Assembly (NCBI RefSeq): GCF_003315075.1
Contig: NZ_QNRJ01000006.1
Coordinates: 223,645 to 287,644 of the forward strand
Length of the DNA stretch: 64,000 nt
Direction: 5' to 3'
Origin: Rossellomorea aquimaris
GTDB taxonomy: Bacteria > Bacillota > Bacilli > Bacillales > Bacillaceae_B
Shown here: one piece after another, positions 8,203 through 17,209 of the stretch
How the letters are laid out: each line of letters opens with the position of its first letter
How positions within the stretch are numbered: position 1 is the first letter of the stretch
Position numbers and translations under genes: made by a program
The notes under the pieces: model-generated
Databases searched by the model: none
Told to the model about the DNA's origin: nothing
The model's input: only the letters and a program-made list of their open reading frames with translations

Positions 8203-8574
8203 TTACCAGTGGGCTTGCAGCATATTGCCATCTAGATCATAAAAGTGGAAAAAGGCATGACCGTTATCTTCTTTAATATCATCGACCTTAACCTGATGAT
8301 CCAGTAAGTGTTGATGAAATTTAGCCAGCTCCGGACTTGTAAAGCCAATGCTGAATTCTTGTTCTTGGTTAATGGTAAAATGGGCAAAAGTTACGTCTTC
8401 TGTTGGGATTAGGATCAGTAAGAAAGGTCCTTCATTTACTTTTATCACCGCAAGTTCCTCCGTTAAGTTTACTAACTGAAGACCTAATACATCTCTGTAC
8501 CAATGTGCAGACCGTTCTAAATTCTTTACTGGAATTCTAATATAATGCACTTGTTCAATGAATGAATTACTCAT
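8203..8574 (-). CDS. VOC superfamily protein
   Basis: The 123-residue protein has the VOC signature VHYIRIPVKNLERSAHWYRDVLGLQLV at the N-terminus (first metal-ligand region) and FHFYDLDGNMLQAHW at the C-terminus. A typical role is isomerase, dioxygenase or drug-binding; no substrate can be deduced. AAAGGAG precedes the ATG at 8574. It is a single-gene unit with its own terminator. Confidence 0.85.
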   Translation of the reverse strand: MSNSFIEQVHYIRIPVKNLERSAHWYRDVLGLQLVNLTEELAVIKVNEGPFLLILIPTEDVTFAHFTINQEQEFSIGFTSPELAKFHQHLLDHQVKVDDIKEDNGHAFFHFYDLDGNMLQAHW

Positions 8575-8710
8575 ATCCTTCTCTCCTTTTTACTGGTATA
8601 TCAAGTAGTTCGCTTTCTATATACCTTCCTCTTCAAATTCCTAATTAAATTCTACAATACTAAGATTTACTGTGAATGCACTTCATTTCTCTCTACTACT
8701 AATGTCTTTG

Positions 8711-8911
8711 TCAACTGTTATCAGTTCTATCACTATCTTCTTCCAGACCTTTCACTTTACCGTCTAAAATATCGTCTACAGGAGTGTAATGATTATTAGG
8801 GAGTTTCTTTCTTCTAATAGCTTTAATAATAATAAACGCTGGTATGGCAATATAAACAACAAAAGCAAGTCCACTAGATAGTACCTCTTGTACGCTATTT
8901 ATAATTTCCAA
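8711..8911 (-). CDS. small membrane protein (66 aa)
   Basis: A TTG start at 8911 follows AAGGG about 7 nt upstream. One hydrophobic helix spans residues 12-30 (GLAFVVYIAIPAFIIIKAI), followed by RRKK and an acidic tail, so the tail should be cytoplasmic. No family recognised. Confidence 0.45.
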   Translation of the reverse strand: MEIINSVQEVLSSGLAFVVYIAIPAFIIIKAIRRKKLPNNHYTPVDDILDGKVKGLEEDSDRTDNS

Positions 8912-9047
8912 CTGTTTACCCTTACCTCCCTTATAGAAAAAAATAATTTTATACTATTAGAAAGTGAACTGCTGGAAAAAGAATCACCCGGGAGCACCTG
9001 GTTATACAGCTGATGCTCCATTAATCGATAATCTCATATGAAATATT

Positions 9048-9941
9048 TCAGAATGCCTTCCGAAAACTCTTCATACTTAAACGACCCCAATCTCCTTTTA
9101 GATCATCAAGATGCACTATACTCCAAGCGTTAAAAAAGGTTTGTCCGCGTTTGTTAAAGAAGAAGTGGTCGTCTATGCAGTAAGATGCGTGTTGGATGAT
9201 CCCGTCTGAATCTTCCCACGTCACCACATCGCCCGCCCTCAAATCTTGAGAGGTGACATGATATTCTTCAAGTTCTAAACGTTGAAGAAACGTTTGAGGA
9301 TGGACCCATTCATGTATGATCCATTCTTGTTGAGTGATGGCGAACAGAGTGGCTGATAAACAATTACTACCTGCTCTGGAGGGAAAGGTGTTGGCAAACT
9401 TAATTAAGTGTGGAGGTGTTTTGATCGGATAATCGTAGCAAATCCAATCCTCCCATTGTTGTGCAATATCTTTCATTATTTCTTCCTTACTGTGATAAGA
9501 GAGTTCATCCCACATCGCTTTATGGAGGACTAGATACTCCTCATCCTTCACTTTTATCATATTTCCACTGAGGGATGATGTGCCTACAGTGTAGTCAGAG
9601 ATTGGATGAATCAACCCCCTGCCCGCTTCTATTTGAATGCGAAAAAGGTCGATTTTCTTCTCAACAGGAAGATGATTCACCCAGCCTGGAGGTGTCACCA
9701 GTACATAGGCCACGTCCTTTGATAGATTCCAATACTCATAACTGTTCACAAGTTGTATCTGTTTATAAGATGAATGGTTCATAAACTCTTCGTGAGGAAT
9801 GACCAAGACATTGCTTACATATTCTTTAAAACTAGCAAGTTTAGTCTCTGGGAGGAAAAAGAGATCTTTATCCGGTACATACGTTTGTATCCATTCTTTT
9901 ATAGTGTTTGGTGTTGGCTGGATCTTTCTTTTCAATTTCAT
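9048..9941 (-). CDS. unrecognised protein with NlpC/P60-like Cys-His layout (297 aa)
   Basis: I do not recognise the family with certainty. The C-terminal third has features of a papain-like (NlpC/P60/CHAP-type) domain: Cys194 at a helix start (SNCLSATLF), a DLRAGDVVTWED strand typical of such folds, and His251 in GIIQHASYCI. The N-terminal ~170 residues are mixed alpha/beta with no signal peptide, so a cytoplasmic protein is suggested. Translation may begin at the ATG at 9941 or at a TTG two codons later, which has better spacing from GAGGTGA. The downstream edge of the 217-aa gene is 13 nt away, suggesting co-transcription. Confidence 0.5.
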   Translation of the reverse strand: MKLKRKIQPTPNTIKEWIQTYVPDKDLFFLPETKLASFKEYVSNVLVIPHEEFMNHSSYKQIQLVNSYEYWNLSKDVAYVLVTPPGWVNHLPVEKKIDLFRIQIEAGRGLIHPISDYTVGTSSLSGNMIKVKDEEYLVLHKAMWDELSYHSKEEIMKDIAQQWEDWICYDYPIKTPPHLIKFANTFPSRAGSNCLSATLFAITQQEWIIHEWVHPQTFLQRLELEEYHVTSQDLRAGDVVTWEDSDGIIQHASYCIDDHFFFNKRGQTFFNAWSIVHLDDLKGDWGRLSMKSFRKAF

Positions 9942-9954
9942 TCACCTCTGTCGT

Positions 9955-10608
9955 TTATCCTCTACGAAATTCCAAGACAAGTCCATCTCCAATCTGAGAA
10001 GACTGTTTCAGCAGCTCCTTGCTGGCAGAATCAATCCAATAATATTGAAGGGTCTCTCCAAAATACGTTTTCACCTTCCAAGCTTCAACAAAATCTTCTA
10101 CCCCTCTTTTGACACGCTCTAATTCTACTACTTGAATATGAATATCGACTTTTGACTCAAGTGTTGCATTGAAACCATCCAATTGCAGAGAGTAACCCGC
10201 CTTTAAAGGAAGCACCCGCAATATAAGCTCGACAGAAAATGTGTCAAAGTAGTTTCCGATTAATTCGAATGTTTTTTCTGTATCTTTATTCGTGATATGT
10301 ACTCCTTCATCACCATATTCGGCTTTGACATGTTGACTACCATTTAAGTAATCAGTAAATGAAACGGGTCTAAACGTTGCCTTTTCAATGATTGTAATGC
10401 CTTTTCTGTTGCCTAAAATGTCTGAATTCAATTTTTGGACTCTCTCAATAGCTTCTCGGCCATTGATACGAACAAACTTTACCTTTTCAGTAGTAGAACC
10501 AACCTTTGTTTCTCTTCCGTTCTCAATAAGATAAATGTCTTTTTCATCTTCAGTCTCAGTTAATGAAGCTCCACTTATTCTGACTGATTGTGATTGACTA
10601 CCTGCCAT
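9955..10608 (-). CDS. DUF3108-like beta-rich protein (217 aa)
   Basis: The protein alternates short beta strands, with SLQLDGFNATLES, VEAWKVKTYFGETLQYYWID and a final ELLKQSSQIGDGLVLEF. This is close to the DUF3108/LolA-like half-barrel pattern, in which a Trp-rich strand (twWid) precedes a conserved basic segment. It has no signal peptide or lipobox, unlike envelope members, so either it is cytoplasmic or the N-terminus is lost. AAGGGGTGG precedes the ATG at 10608. It is probably in one transcript with the 297-aa gene downstream. Confidence 0.5.
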   Translation of the reverse strand: MAGSQSQSVRISGASLTETEDEKDIYLIENGRETKVGSTTEKVKFVRINGREAIERVQKLNSDILGNRKGITIIEKATFRPVSFTDYLNGSQHVKAEYGDEGVHITNKDTEKTFELIGNYFDTFSVELILRVLPLKAGYSLQLDGFNATLESKVDIHIQVVELERVKRGVEDFVEAWKVKTYFGETLQYYWIDSASKELLKQSSQIGDGLVLEFRRG

Positions 10609-11025
10609 TTCCCCACCCCTTTTTTATCTGATTTCCTCCGCCAGTTCTAGAATAATTTCCTCCTAGTTTCGTGAAACTTTCAATAGCTTGTATTGAATTG
10701 TTAGAAATTTGTTTGTATTCACTATGTATGAATGCATTTTTAGCAAACCTGCCTCGATAAATGCAGAAAGGCTTTAACCGGAGATGCTGATCTGCACCGA
10801 TGACCAACAGTATCATATTAGGGGTTTCTACTAAACTCAGTTATTAATTCCTCTGTGGCCAGTATTGTGGCAAATTCATCATTCAAAGTAGCCATCAACT
10901 ATAATTAATGCTTGTCTCCCTCACACTATAAGATCACCCTCAAGTATGATGTCTTCACAATACCAATTATTTCAAATTCACTCATAAAACTCAATGATTA
11001 ACCCCCATTTACACGATTAATACAA
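10609..11025. other. intergenic region with one promoter-like repeat
   Basis: A 72-codon minus-strand frame (10598-10816) is open but has no convincing ribosome site and overlaps the next gene, so I do not call it. The stretch otherwise contains the third copy of the 40-nt repeat at 10955 and nothing else I can interpret. Confidence 0.4.
10955..10994 (-). repeat. 40-nt promoter-like repeat, copy 3
   Basis: On the minus strand: TTGAGT, 17 nt, AATAATTGGTATTGTG; the last bases diverge from the other copies. Upstream of the DUF3108-like gene, same orientation. Confidence 0.55.
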
Positions 11026-11514
11026 CTATATGCTTTGACGGACGATCGCATCGACTACTTGCTCAATTGGTGCAGTTGCGTCAATGATCCTTCCGTTTCT
11101 CGGAATGTCTTCTTTCGTTTCGTGCAAACGAAAGATGAGCTCCCGTTCCGATTTCTTCTCGCCAAATTCATTATCAGGTCGCGCGTCCAGGCGGCGGTTT
11201 AATGTTTCCATATCGACTTCTAGAACAAATACACCGTCAAATAAACCGATGAATTTCGAGAAGTTACGAGAGCCACCGCAGAAAAAAGTTAACGGCTCCT
11301 CCTCACTATCGATCAACGCTTTTACTTTATCTACATCCCATATATGGTTCTCATGGGAGGCGGTGTCGGTCTGTTCACCAGTTTCCGGATCGCCCTGATA
11401 GGCTAGTTCCCGGTCACCATGAATAGCTTGATAGCCGCGACGCTGCAATTCATTACAGACAGTGGTTTTGCCAGTGCAGGATACACCTTCAATCAGATAA
11501 TTCTTAACGCCCAT
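11026..11514 (-). CDS. P-loop nucleoside/nucleotide kinase-like ATPase
   Basis: The 162-residue protein starts MGVKNYLIEGVSCTGKTT, a Walker A motif (GVSCTGKT, residues 9-16), and has an HGDRE segment near 33, a DGVFVLEVD strand and a late arginine-rich lid (RLDARPDNEFGE). This is the layout of small AAA_18/adenylate-kinase-like enzymes phosphorylating a nucleoside or other metabolite. The start at 11514 is set by AAAGGAGG 8 nt upstream, with further open frame before it lacking a site. Single gene; the isochorismatase gene ends 121 nt upstream. Confidence 0.75.
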   Translation of the reverse strand: MGVKNYLIEGVSCTGKTTVCNELQRRGYQAIHGDRELAYQGDPETGEQTDTASHENHIWDVDKVKALIDSEEEPLTFFCGGSRNFSKFIGLFDGVFVLEVDMETLNRRLDARPDNEFGEKKSERELIFRLHETKEDIPRNGRIIDATAPIEQVVDAIVRQSI

Positions 11515-11635
11515 TCCTAAAGCCTCCTTTTCATTAGAAACTAATAAGTAAGCTTTCAAAATTTGGCATCTCGTTGAAAGCTTAATGTTATCATTAACCC
11601 AATACTCCCAATAGTGTAAGTACTTAGATTCACAA

Positions 11636-12157
11636 TCAATCAAACGTAATTTCTTTACTCGGGTAAACATCTGCAAACCAACGTAATACTCCATTATGAT
11701 GGTTTATAATTTGTTGGGCAGTAATGTCCTGTGAATCCCAGGTGCTGTGTGCATCTGAAGCTAAAGTGACCTTATATTCCATACTAAAGGCTCTTCTACA
11801 GGTTGTATCAACACACGCTTCTGTTTGAATTCCTGCAATGACTAAATGTTCAATCCCTAGTTTTTTCAGTTCATCATCTAATGAAGTATGAAAAAATGAA
11901 TCCGGAGTCGTTTTTTGAATGATGACATCTTCTGTGTTTGGAGTAATGGCAGGATGAATCTCCCATCCCTTTGTGCCATATTCCAAGGGTTTACCAGCAG
12001 GCGCATTATGTTGTATATAAAGAATGGGTGTCTCGGTAGAGCGTGCTTTTTCGATTAAATCTTTTAAAGTTTCTATTAATCTTTCTCCTTTCGACACAAC
12101 ATGCCCTTCTTGAAACATCCCATTTTGGACATCTATCACCAGTAGTGCATTCTTCAT
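11636..12157 (-). CDS. isochorismatase family cysteine hydrolase
   Basis: The catalytic triad of the family is visible: Asp9 (LLVIDVQNGMF), Lys82 (IIQKTTPDSFF) and Cys115 (AGIQTEACVDTT), with the usual cis-peptide segment before the Cys. Relatives hydrolyse isochorismate, nicotinamide or ureido amides; nothing in the sequence picks one. Length (173 aa) is standard. GGGGGGAG precedes the ATG. Stand-alone unit. Confidence 0.9.
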   Translation of the reverse strand: MKNALLVIDVQNGMFQEGHVVSKGERLIETLKDLIEKARSTETPILYIQHNAPAGKPLEYGTKGWEIHPAITPNTEDVIIQKTTPDSFFHTSLDDELKKLGIEHLVIAGIQTEACVDTTCRRAFSMEYKVTLASDAHSTWDSQDITAQQIINHHNGVLRWFADVYPSKEITFD

Positions 12158-12330
12158 GATTCTCCCCCCACTTGAGATAACCTCTTTCCATTAAGGTTTT
12201 TCCTTGTATTTCATTAATGAGACTTAACCCGGCTTACAAACGAACGTAATTCCTGAGTACTAATTGAAATGATTATGACTTCTGTAAAGCAATCATATCC
12301 TTATTTGAATAAGAGTTCCTTAATATCTTA

Positions 12331-12753
12331 TTAATTAAAAATAAACTTCATATAGTCTGCGTGACCTCTTATTAGTTCAGTTTCTTCGTCAGTTGATACC
12401 CAAAAAAATTGAAAGGTAAGTTCTTTTTCTTCACCTCCACCTGTAGGGTTATGCTCCCATTCATCAGCAATTTCATTACAAACTATTTTATAAAAATACC
12501 TATTATGTATAGCACCATCATCATTTTTCCAGTAGTCTTCTGAAATCAATTTTTCCACTTCCATCCCTTGAATTCCAGTTTCCTCTTTGATTTCTCTAAT
12601 TACTGCCTTATACGTGTCTTCATTCTCTTTTACTGTACCTTTAGGTATTTGAATACCAGCCTCAGGAATACCCTTGTGCCGAAATACCAATACTTGTGTC
12701 TTTTCATCTAGTACTCTAGTGACGTATCCATAAACTTTTTTTATTGGTAGCAT
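12331..12753 (-). CDS. NUDIX hydrolase
   Basis: The NUDIX box is present as G(T)VKENED followed by AVIREIKEETGI, fitting GX5EX7REUXEEXGU. The protein cleaves a nucleoside diphosphate linked to some group X, using Mg2+ held by the box glutamates. I favour the ATG at 12753 (MLPIKKVYGYV), with GGAGAG upstream; an ATG at 12780 would add nine residues. No operon partner. Confidence 0.85.
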   Translation of the reverse strand: MLPIKKVYGYVTRVLDEKTQVLVFRHKGIPEAGIQIPKGTVKENEDTYKAVIREIKEETGIQGMEVEKLISEDYWKNDDGAIHNRYFYKIVCNEIADEWEHNPTGGGEEKELTFQFFWVSTDEETELIRGHADYMKFIFN

Positions 12754-12883
12754 ACATACACTCTCCAATGTTAATTTCATTCTCTATAGAGTATGATACC
12801 GTTCACCGTAACGCCTTTAAAGGTAAAATTAGCGAATTTCAAAATTTCTCATAATATTTTTTTGGAATTTTCCTCTAGGCAAA

Positions 12884-12915
12884 AAAGGATCTGGAAGCTT
12901 GCTTTCAGATCCTTT
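12884..12915 (-). terminator. terminator of the DUF1048 operon
   Basis: AAAGGATCTG...AAGC and GCTT...CAGATCCTTT pair with one bulge; on the minus strand it runs into TTTTTTGCC. Confidence 0.75.
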
Positions 12916-12969
12916 CCATTTCCCCCCCCTATAAAAGGCGCTAGTTTCTCCAGTACTCAGTCAGACTGA

Positions 12970-12994
12970 TATTCTGTAATACTTACTACCGGGA
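12970..12994. promoter_or_regulatory. second copy of the padR-DUF1048 upstream motif
   Basis: TGTAATACTTACTACCGG here closely matches TAGTATTACTTACTACTGG at about 13838, in front of the PadR gene; an AGTACT/CAGTACT element precedes both. A second binding site downstream of the operon is unusual; it may be the relic promoter of a lost gene. Confidence 0.4.
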
Positions 12995-13070
12995 TAAAAA
13001 AATAACCGAATAGTGAAGGTGTAAATACCACATTTTCAAGCAGCTATTCAGTCGGTATGATCTATTGAAT

Positions 13071-13415
13071 TTACTTTTCTCCACGGCCAATCGCATCGTT
13101 CAACTTAGCGCGATGCTTGTCATTCCATGTTTCCGAGTCCTTTACCAGTTCATCACAGAAAGCAGCTACGTCCTCACCCGTGAGGTCAGTGACTTTCTTG
13201 CCTTCCGCTGCACCTTCTTCGAACAGGTCGAGAATACCATTAAAGATACGGCTTGTGTCCTTCCAGTCGGTGATACCCCCAGCGGTCCACATATATTTTT
13301 GGATCGCTTTGTAAGCATGGAGGTACTCACTTGGAAGTGTCTTCGCGCGAGCCTCCATTGCTCTCCATTCCCGCTTGTCGGCCAAACTTCCGGTGATTTT
13401 TTCAATAAATTTCAT
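13071..13415 (-). CDS. DUF1048 family protein
   Basis: The 114-residue all-alpha protein ([27 protein letters not shown]...WTAGG) matches the DUF1048 pattern. These proteins are encoded beside PadR regulators and are of unknown function, thought to be cytoplasmic. The start is 1 nt from the end of padR and has AAGGAGAGGG, so the two are an operon. Confidence 0.85.
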   Translation of the reverse strand: MKFIEKITGSLADKREWRAMEARAKTLPSEYLHAYKAIQKYMWTAGGITDWKDTSRIFNGILDLFEEGAAEGKKVTDLTGEDVAAFCDELVKDSETWNDKHRAKLNDAIGRGEK

Positions 13416-13416
13416 T

Positions 13417-13755
13417 TTACCCTCTCCTTTTGATTTCTTTCGTTTTGAGTTCGTTCATTTTGCTTGAGACGAAATCCCATTTTCCCCAGAAGATTTCGAG
13501 TTTCTCATGACCTGCTTCGTTAAGTGTGTAGAATTTTCTCGGCGGCCCCACGGTAGATCGCTTTTTTTCGATGTTCACCAGATTGTTTTTCTCAAGGCGC
13601 ATGGTGATCGTATACACTGTGCCTTCAACCACATCCGTGAAGCCAAGCTCTCTCAGCTGTTGCGTGATTTCATAGCCATACGTTTCACCGCGGCTGATGA
13701 TTTCTAGCACACAACCCTCAAGTACCCCTTTTAGCATTTCAGTGAAATTTTCCAA
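13417..13755 (-). CDS. PadR family transcriptional regulator
   Basis: A winged-helix PadR protein: [23 protein letters not shown], then [16 protein letters not shown] and [11 protein letters not shown]. It probably autoregulates the padR-DUF1048 operon. Translation starts at a TTG at 13755 behind GGGGGTG. The promoter region at 13821-13860 carries TACT/AGTA-rich symmetric elements typical of PadR operators. Confidence 0.9.
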   Translation of the reverse strand: MENFTEMLKGVLEGCVLEIISRGETYGYEITQQLRELGFTDVVEGTVYTITMRLEKNNLVNIEKKRSTVGPPRKFYTLNEAGHEKLEIFWGKWDFVSSKMNELKTKEIKRRG

Positions 13756-13820
13756 CTATACACCCCCTCAATTGTATTTTCCTATATTCTCAGTACTTTG
13801 TTTCAGAGGAATTTCGGTAT

Positions 13821-13860
13821 TGTACTTAGTATTACTTACTACTGGTATATAGTATGACAA
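13821..13860 (-). promoter_or_regulatory. probable PadR operator
   Basis: The segment contains GTACTTAGTATTACTTACTA and GGTATATAGTA, overlapping repeats of TACT/AGTA ahead of the padR start. The same core recurs at 12970. Regulator identity is inferred from position. Confidence 0.4.
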
Positions 13861-13889
13861 AGTAGCTTGAATTGTCAAGAAAATTTTTA

Positions 13890-13925
13890 AAAGCTGAAGA
13901 CGGACTACCCGATCTTCAGCTTTTA
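13890..13925. terminator. bidirectional-looking terminator hairpin
   Basis: AAAAGCTGAAGA (13890-13901) and TCTTCAGCTTTT (13914-13925) form a perfect 12-bp stem with T-runs on both strands. It lies upstream of padR and in front of the methyltransferase 3' end, so it most likely ends transcripts entering from either side. Confidence 0.7.
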
Positions 13926-14026
13926 TTTCGTTGATTTATATTAAAGACTAGTTTAGAAAGAAAAGGTATCTCCCAGTTGATAAATTTTCCTATATTTTTT
14001 TTGAAATTAAGATTATATTCCAGTCC

Positions 14027-14749
14027 CTAGATTTCCAGAAGCTTTCTTGACATAGCCTTTACTATAAGAAAGTGAGGGCTGGTCATGAGATAGCGATAAG
14101 ACTTTTCTTTCACTTCTTTCATCCTTTCTTGCGGTTGGGGTTCAATCAGCTCATCGAGATTGAAAAATTGAGTGGTTTCATTAATAATACTCTGCATGGG
14201 CCTTCTGTAAAAACTTACGTCAATCGTAATATTCGGTTTGTTCCAGGTTTCTGTTAAGAATTGGGTCTTAAAATAATCTTCGCATTGGTGTCTTGTATAG
14301 TCCATAAATGGGTGATGAACCGAAAATAAAAAGGTTCCACCTGCTTTTAGAATGCGATGGAATTCTTGAAATGTATGAGTCCAATCCTTTAGATAATGAA
14401 GCGTAAGTGAGCTTACAATCACATCAAAGGAATCATCCTCAAACGGAAGGGACTCTTGAAGATCATGACAAAGAAGTGTCGCTTCGTCCCCTAATCGATG
14501 CCGCGCTGCTTTTACCATTTCGGAACTACTATCTATACCAGTGACCTCAGCCCCCTGAAGCAATAATTGAGAAGAATACCATCCCGCCGCACAACCGGCA
14601 TCAAGCACCCTTTTCCCTTTTAATCGGGAGGGCAAAGCCTTCATCATGGCTGGTCGTTCATAATAAGCGTTATAAGGACTTTTCTCATCAACGTCGTTTT
14701 GATATGTATTGGCTAACTTATTATAAATGTCTTTAGTAGAATTTCTCAT
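14027..14749 (-). CDS. class I SAM-dependent methyltransferase
   Basis: The Rossmann-type motifs are plain: motif [17 protein letters not shown] (residues ~46-60), an acidic residue after strand 2 ([11 protein letters not shown]), and [16 protein letters not shown] (motif IV) followed by [11 protein letters not shown]. It belongs to the Methyltransf_11 type (240 aa) and methylates an unknown small molecule. AAGGAATG precedes the start. Stand-alone gene. Confidence 0.85.
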   Translation of the reverse strand: MRNSTKDIYNKLANTYQNDVDEKSPYNAYYERPAMMKALPSRLKGKRVLDAGCAAGWYSSQLLLQGAEVTGIDSSSEMVKAARHRLGDEATLLCHDLQESLPFEDDSFDVIVSSLTLHYLKDWTHTFQEFHRILKAGGTFLFSVHHPFMDYTRHQCEDYFKTQFLTETWNKPNITIDVSFYRRPMQSIINETTQFFNLDELIEPQPQERMKEVKEKSYRYLMTSPHFLIVKAMSRKLLEI

Positions 14750-14855
14750 TTCATTCCTTCTTTCATGACAAGGGAGTGGTTGCTTTTAACAATCACCGCC
14801 TGGTTAATTATCTTACTTATTTTCGATATCACTTTCAGTGGTTCCCAAAAAGTAA

Positions 14856-15140
14856 TTATCTCTTACCTTTTCGTTCTAAAAGAATAGGTGCTATATTTAG
14901 TAAGATTGAAGCAATTGTCAAAAACCATAGTGCCCTTGCCATACCAGGCACTACATCCGATAAAGCCGCCCAATCTTCCACCTTTACCCACCGAGATACA
15001 TAACTGTAATCTGCACAAAGTGTTAATGCTGTAAATGATAACCCTAACGCCATAGCGAGCTTATAGTCCTTTCCTGCTGTATACATATAAAGATTTATAA
15101 CAGTTGCTACTATTGCAATAACCCCTAATATTACCCACAT
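14856..15140 (-). CDS. small polytopic membrane protein (94 aa)
   Basis: Three hydrophobic segments are seen at about residues 2-22, 28-45 and 68-88, with a basic C-terminus (LLERKGKR). GGAGG precedes the ATG. It is probably a membrane protein of a Bacillus-specific family; no function is recognised. Confidence 0.6.
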   Translation of the reverse strand: MWVILGVIAIVATVINLYMYTAGKDYKLAMALGLSFTALTLCADYSYVSRWVKVEDWAALSDVVPGMARALWFLTIASILLNIAPILLERKGKR

Positions 15141-15333
15141 AACTCTTCCTCCATATATTTTTATTTATAACATTCAATAATACTCATGTGCTTCATTTCA
15201 ATTTTCGCATTACTTTTTTATCAGACATTAATTCAGGTACCACATGTTAGTTGAATAAGAAAATATACTACCTGATTGAGGAGGACAATTGGTTTCAAAT
15301 AGCTCCATCGCCCCATATGGGCAACAATGAAGT

Positions 15334-15780
15334 TCACTCAACAACCGTAAACTCGATATAAGGCATCTTTTCGTTAGCTTCTTCCATGGCATCATATAGT
15401 TCTAATACTACTTTCTCATACTCGTTTTTGGGGTCATTGTTCTTTATATAATCTACGGTATTATCGTTACCTATATAAATTGCACGGTATTTATGCGCTT
15501 CTGAATCTATGACATCGACAATGCCAGAAGAAAAGTGGTCGTTTAACCCTGAAAAACCATCTGCAACAGATAACCTAGCTGCTTCTTCCCCTGCCTTTTC
15601 AATTTTAATTTCGGTGTATCGCAAGGTTTTATTTGTCATCTCTTTTCTAGTTAAAACAGTACTTTTTGGAGGGGAATCAAAATCGTTGACCTCAAGCTTT
15701 TCATAAATAATAGAATCTCCATTATTAAAACAACCAGCTAGAAGAAAAGCTGCCATTATAATATATAAACAATATTTAAT
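15334..15780 (-). CDS. lipoprotein, possible ATT start codon
   Basis: From the ATT at 15780 the product reads (M)KYCLYIIMAAFLLAGC, a textbook signal with lipobox LLAGC and lipidated Cys17, then a ~130-residue extracytoplasmic domain. AAGGAGG lies exactly 7 nt upstream of the ATT, while the first ATG (15756) has no site and would remove the positively charged n-region. Either ATT initiates weakly or an ATG has mutated and the gene is silenced. The domain is not recognised. The upstream frame closes five codons before the ATT. Confidence 0.6.
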   Translation of the reverse strand: MKYCLYIIMAAFLLAGCFNNGDSIIYEKLEVNDFDSPPKSTVLTRKEMTNKTLRYTEIKIEKAGEEAARLSVADGFSGLNDHFSSGIVDVIDSEAHKYRAIYIGNDNTVDYIKNNDPKNEYEKVVLELYDAMEEANEKMPYIEFTVVE

Positions 15781-15961
15781 AAGAACGCCTCCTTAACGCT
15801 TGGCACCAAAGCATATTCAACAACTTAAATGACAGTTTCGTGGATTGTATATAGGACTACAACCAATATCCTACTCAAAAAGTAGAACAAAAAAGCTGAA
15901 GAACCGTGCGTTGAACTTCAACCCTTGTCATTCTTTAGAAAAGCTTCAGATTGTTCAAATT

Positions 15962-16246
15962 TCAGTTAGAAACATTTGTAGTGCTTTTCTTTTTTTTAGT
16001 TTTTAAAATAGTGACTGCTAACATAACTAGACTATTGAAGAGTAACAAAAGTGCTAAATATGCTGATCCAAATGCTTGACCTTGATCGTGAAGATAGCTT
16101 GCATAAGTAAGACCAATAATATGAAACAATACGGGGCTCAAAAGCATGATTAAGCAGAGAATCCAATTGGACTTTCCTTTGCTTTTGTTTCTTACAAAAA
16201 CAAACCATCCACCTGCAAAAATTAATATCGCTAATAGAATTAGCAT
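15962..16246 (-). CDS. small membrane protein (94 aa)
   Basis: Three hydrophobic helices (LILLAILIFAGGWFVFV, WILCLIMLLSPVLFHIIGL, AYLALLLLFNSLVMLAVTIL) are joined by basic loops, with a KTKKKK cytoplasmic tail. GAGGTGG precedes the ATG. No family recognised. Confidence 0.55.
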   Translation of the reverse strand: MLILLAILIFAGGWFVFVRNKSKGKSNWILCLIMLLSPVLFHIIGLTYASYLHDQGQAFGSAYLALLLLFNSLVMLAVTILKTKKKKSTTNVSN

Positions 16247-16284
16247 CTATTTAACCACCTCTGGAAACATTATATTCACCAAAT

Positions 16285-16413
16285 TTACATTTTCCTTAAT
16301 TGTTTCAAATATATGTAAAATACACAATCACTTATTTGATTAACTGTCCCTTTATCGAAATATACATCCACAGTTACAGGCTTCCCTTCCTTTGTTACTT
16401 CGCCAACGACTAA
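16285..16413 (-). pseudogene. short coding remnant
   Basis: Forty-two codons between stops read LVVGEVTKEGKPVTVDVYFD followed by KGTVNQISD, a clear coding-like beta hairpin pattern with no start or ribosome site. It is probably the C-terminal relic of a lost envelope protein; the family is not recognised. An imperfect hairpin with a T-run follows at 16417-16460. Confidence 0.35.
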
Positions 16414-16486
16414 CTAAAAAAAACGAGCCTAAAATCTTTATGATTTCAAACTCGATGTTTATGGTGAATCTACTGTTTCCCATAAA

Positions 16487-17083
16487 TCACTTTATACTAC
16501 TGGATATAAACATGGAGGCATCCTGATTCATGAAAATACTTTCTCCATGATGGAATGTCTTGATTACCGTTGACTTAAATCCCGCTTCGGATAGCCTTTC
16601 TTTCAGTTCTTCATGGACAAAACCGTTATGAACCTTCGGGTGGCTGATATGATCGTTTTTATCAAAATCAACAATTATGAGCTTGCCACCATCATTCAGA
16701 ATGTGAAACAACTCATTTAAAATCTTTTCAGTATCGCGAATATGAAGAAGGACGAGTGACATTAACACGATATCCGCCTTAAGATCTGGAGTTCCCTGAG
16801 TAAAATCTGAATAAAGAGCTTCCGAGTTGGTGGTACCTTTTTGAGAAATCTTTGCTTTCGCAACCTCTACCATTTGTTCTGATGAATCCACCAACAAAAT
16901 GGATTCCACTAAATCCGTTAATTGAAGACTAATCAGACCAGTCCCACTCCCGTAGTCGATTAAAGATTTTGATTTACTATTTTGTAGTTCTTGTTTTACT
17001 TCCTTAACAATTACTTTAGCTAATTCTATTCGATCTTCTGTATCGTATCTTTTCGCCATCTCTTCAAAGACGTTATTTTCCAT
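16487..17083 (-). CDS. class I SAM-dependent methyltransferase
   Basis: Motif I is SLIDYGSGTGLISL (residues ~40-53), followed by ILLVDSSEQMVEVA, then DIVLMSLVLLHI and DGGKLIIVDFDK. The fold is Methyltransf_25-like, 198 aa, substrate unknown. AGGAGAG precedes the ATG. It is unrelated in sequence to the methyltransferase at 14027 beyond the fold. Confidence 0.85.
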   Translation of the reverse strand: MENNVFEEMAKRYDTEDRIELAKVIVKEVKQELQNSKSKSLIDYGSGTGLISLQLTDLVESILLVDSSEQMVEVAKAKISQKGTTNSEALYSDFTQGTPDLKADIVLMSLVLLHIRDTEKILNELFHILNDGGKLIIVDFDKNDHISHPKVHNGFVHEELKERLSEAGFKSTVIKTFHHGESIFMNQDASMFISSSIK

Positions 17084-17209
17084 ATTTCACTCTCCTATCC
17101 ATAGCATTGAAGCTGCGTGGTAAACATAATATCAAATCATGTAGATGTGATCTTCCTTAGCGAAACCTTTCGCATAGACCCAAGTCGACGCGATGGAACA
17201 AGGAGAGCT

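Noticed and set aside
10598..10816. 72-codon minus-strand open frame
   Set aside because: It overlaps the start of the DUF3108-like gene, has no convincing ribosome site and matches nothing I recognise.
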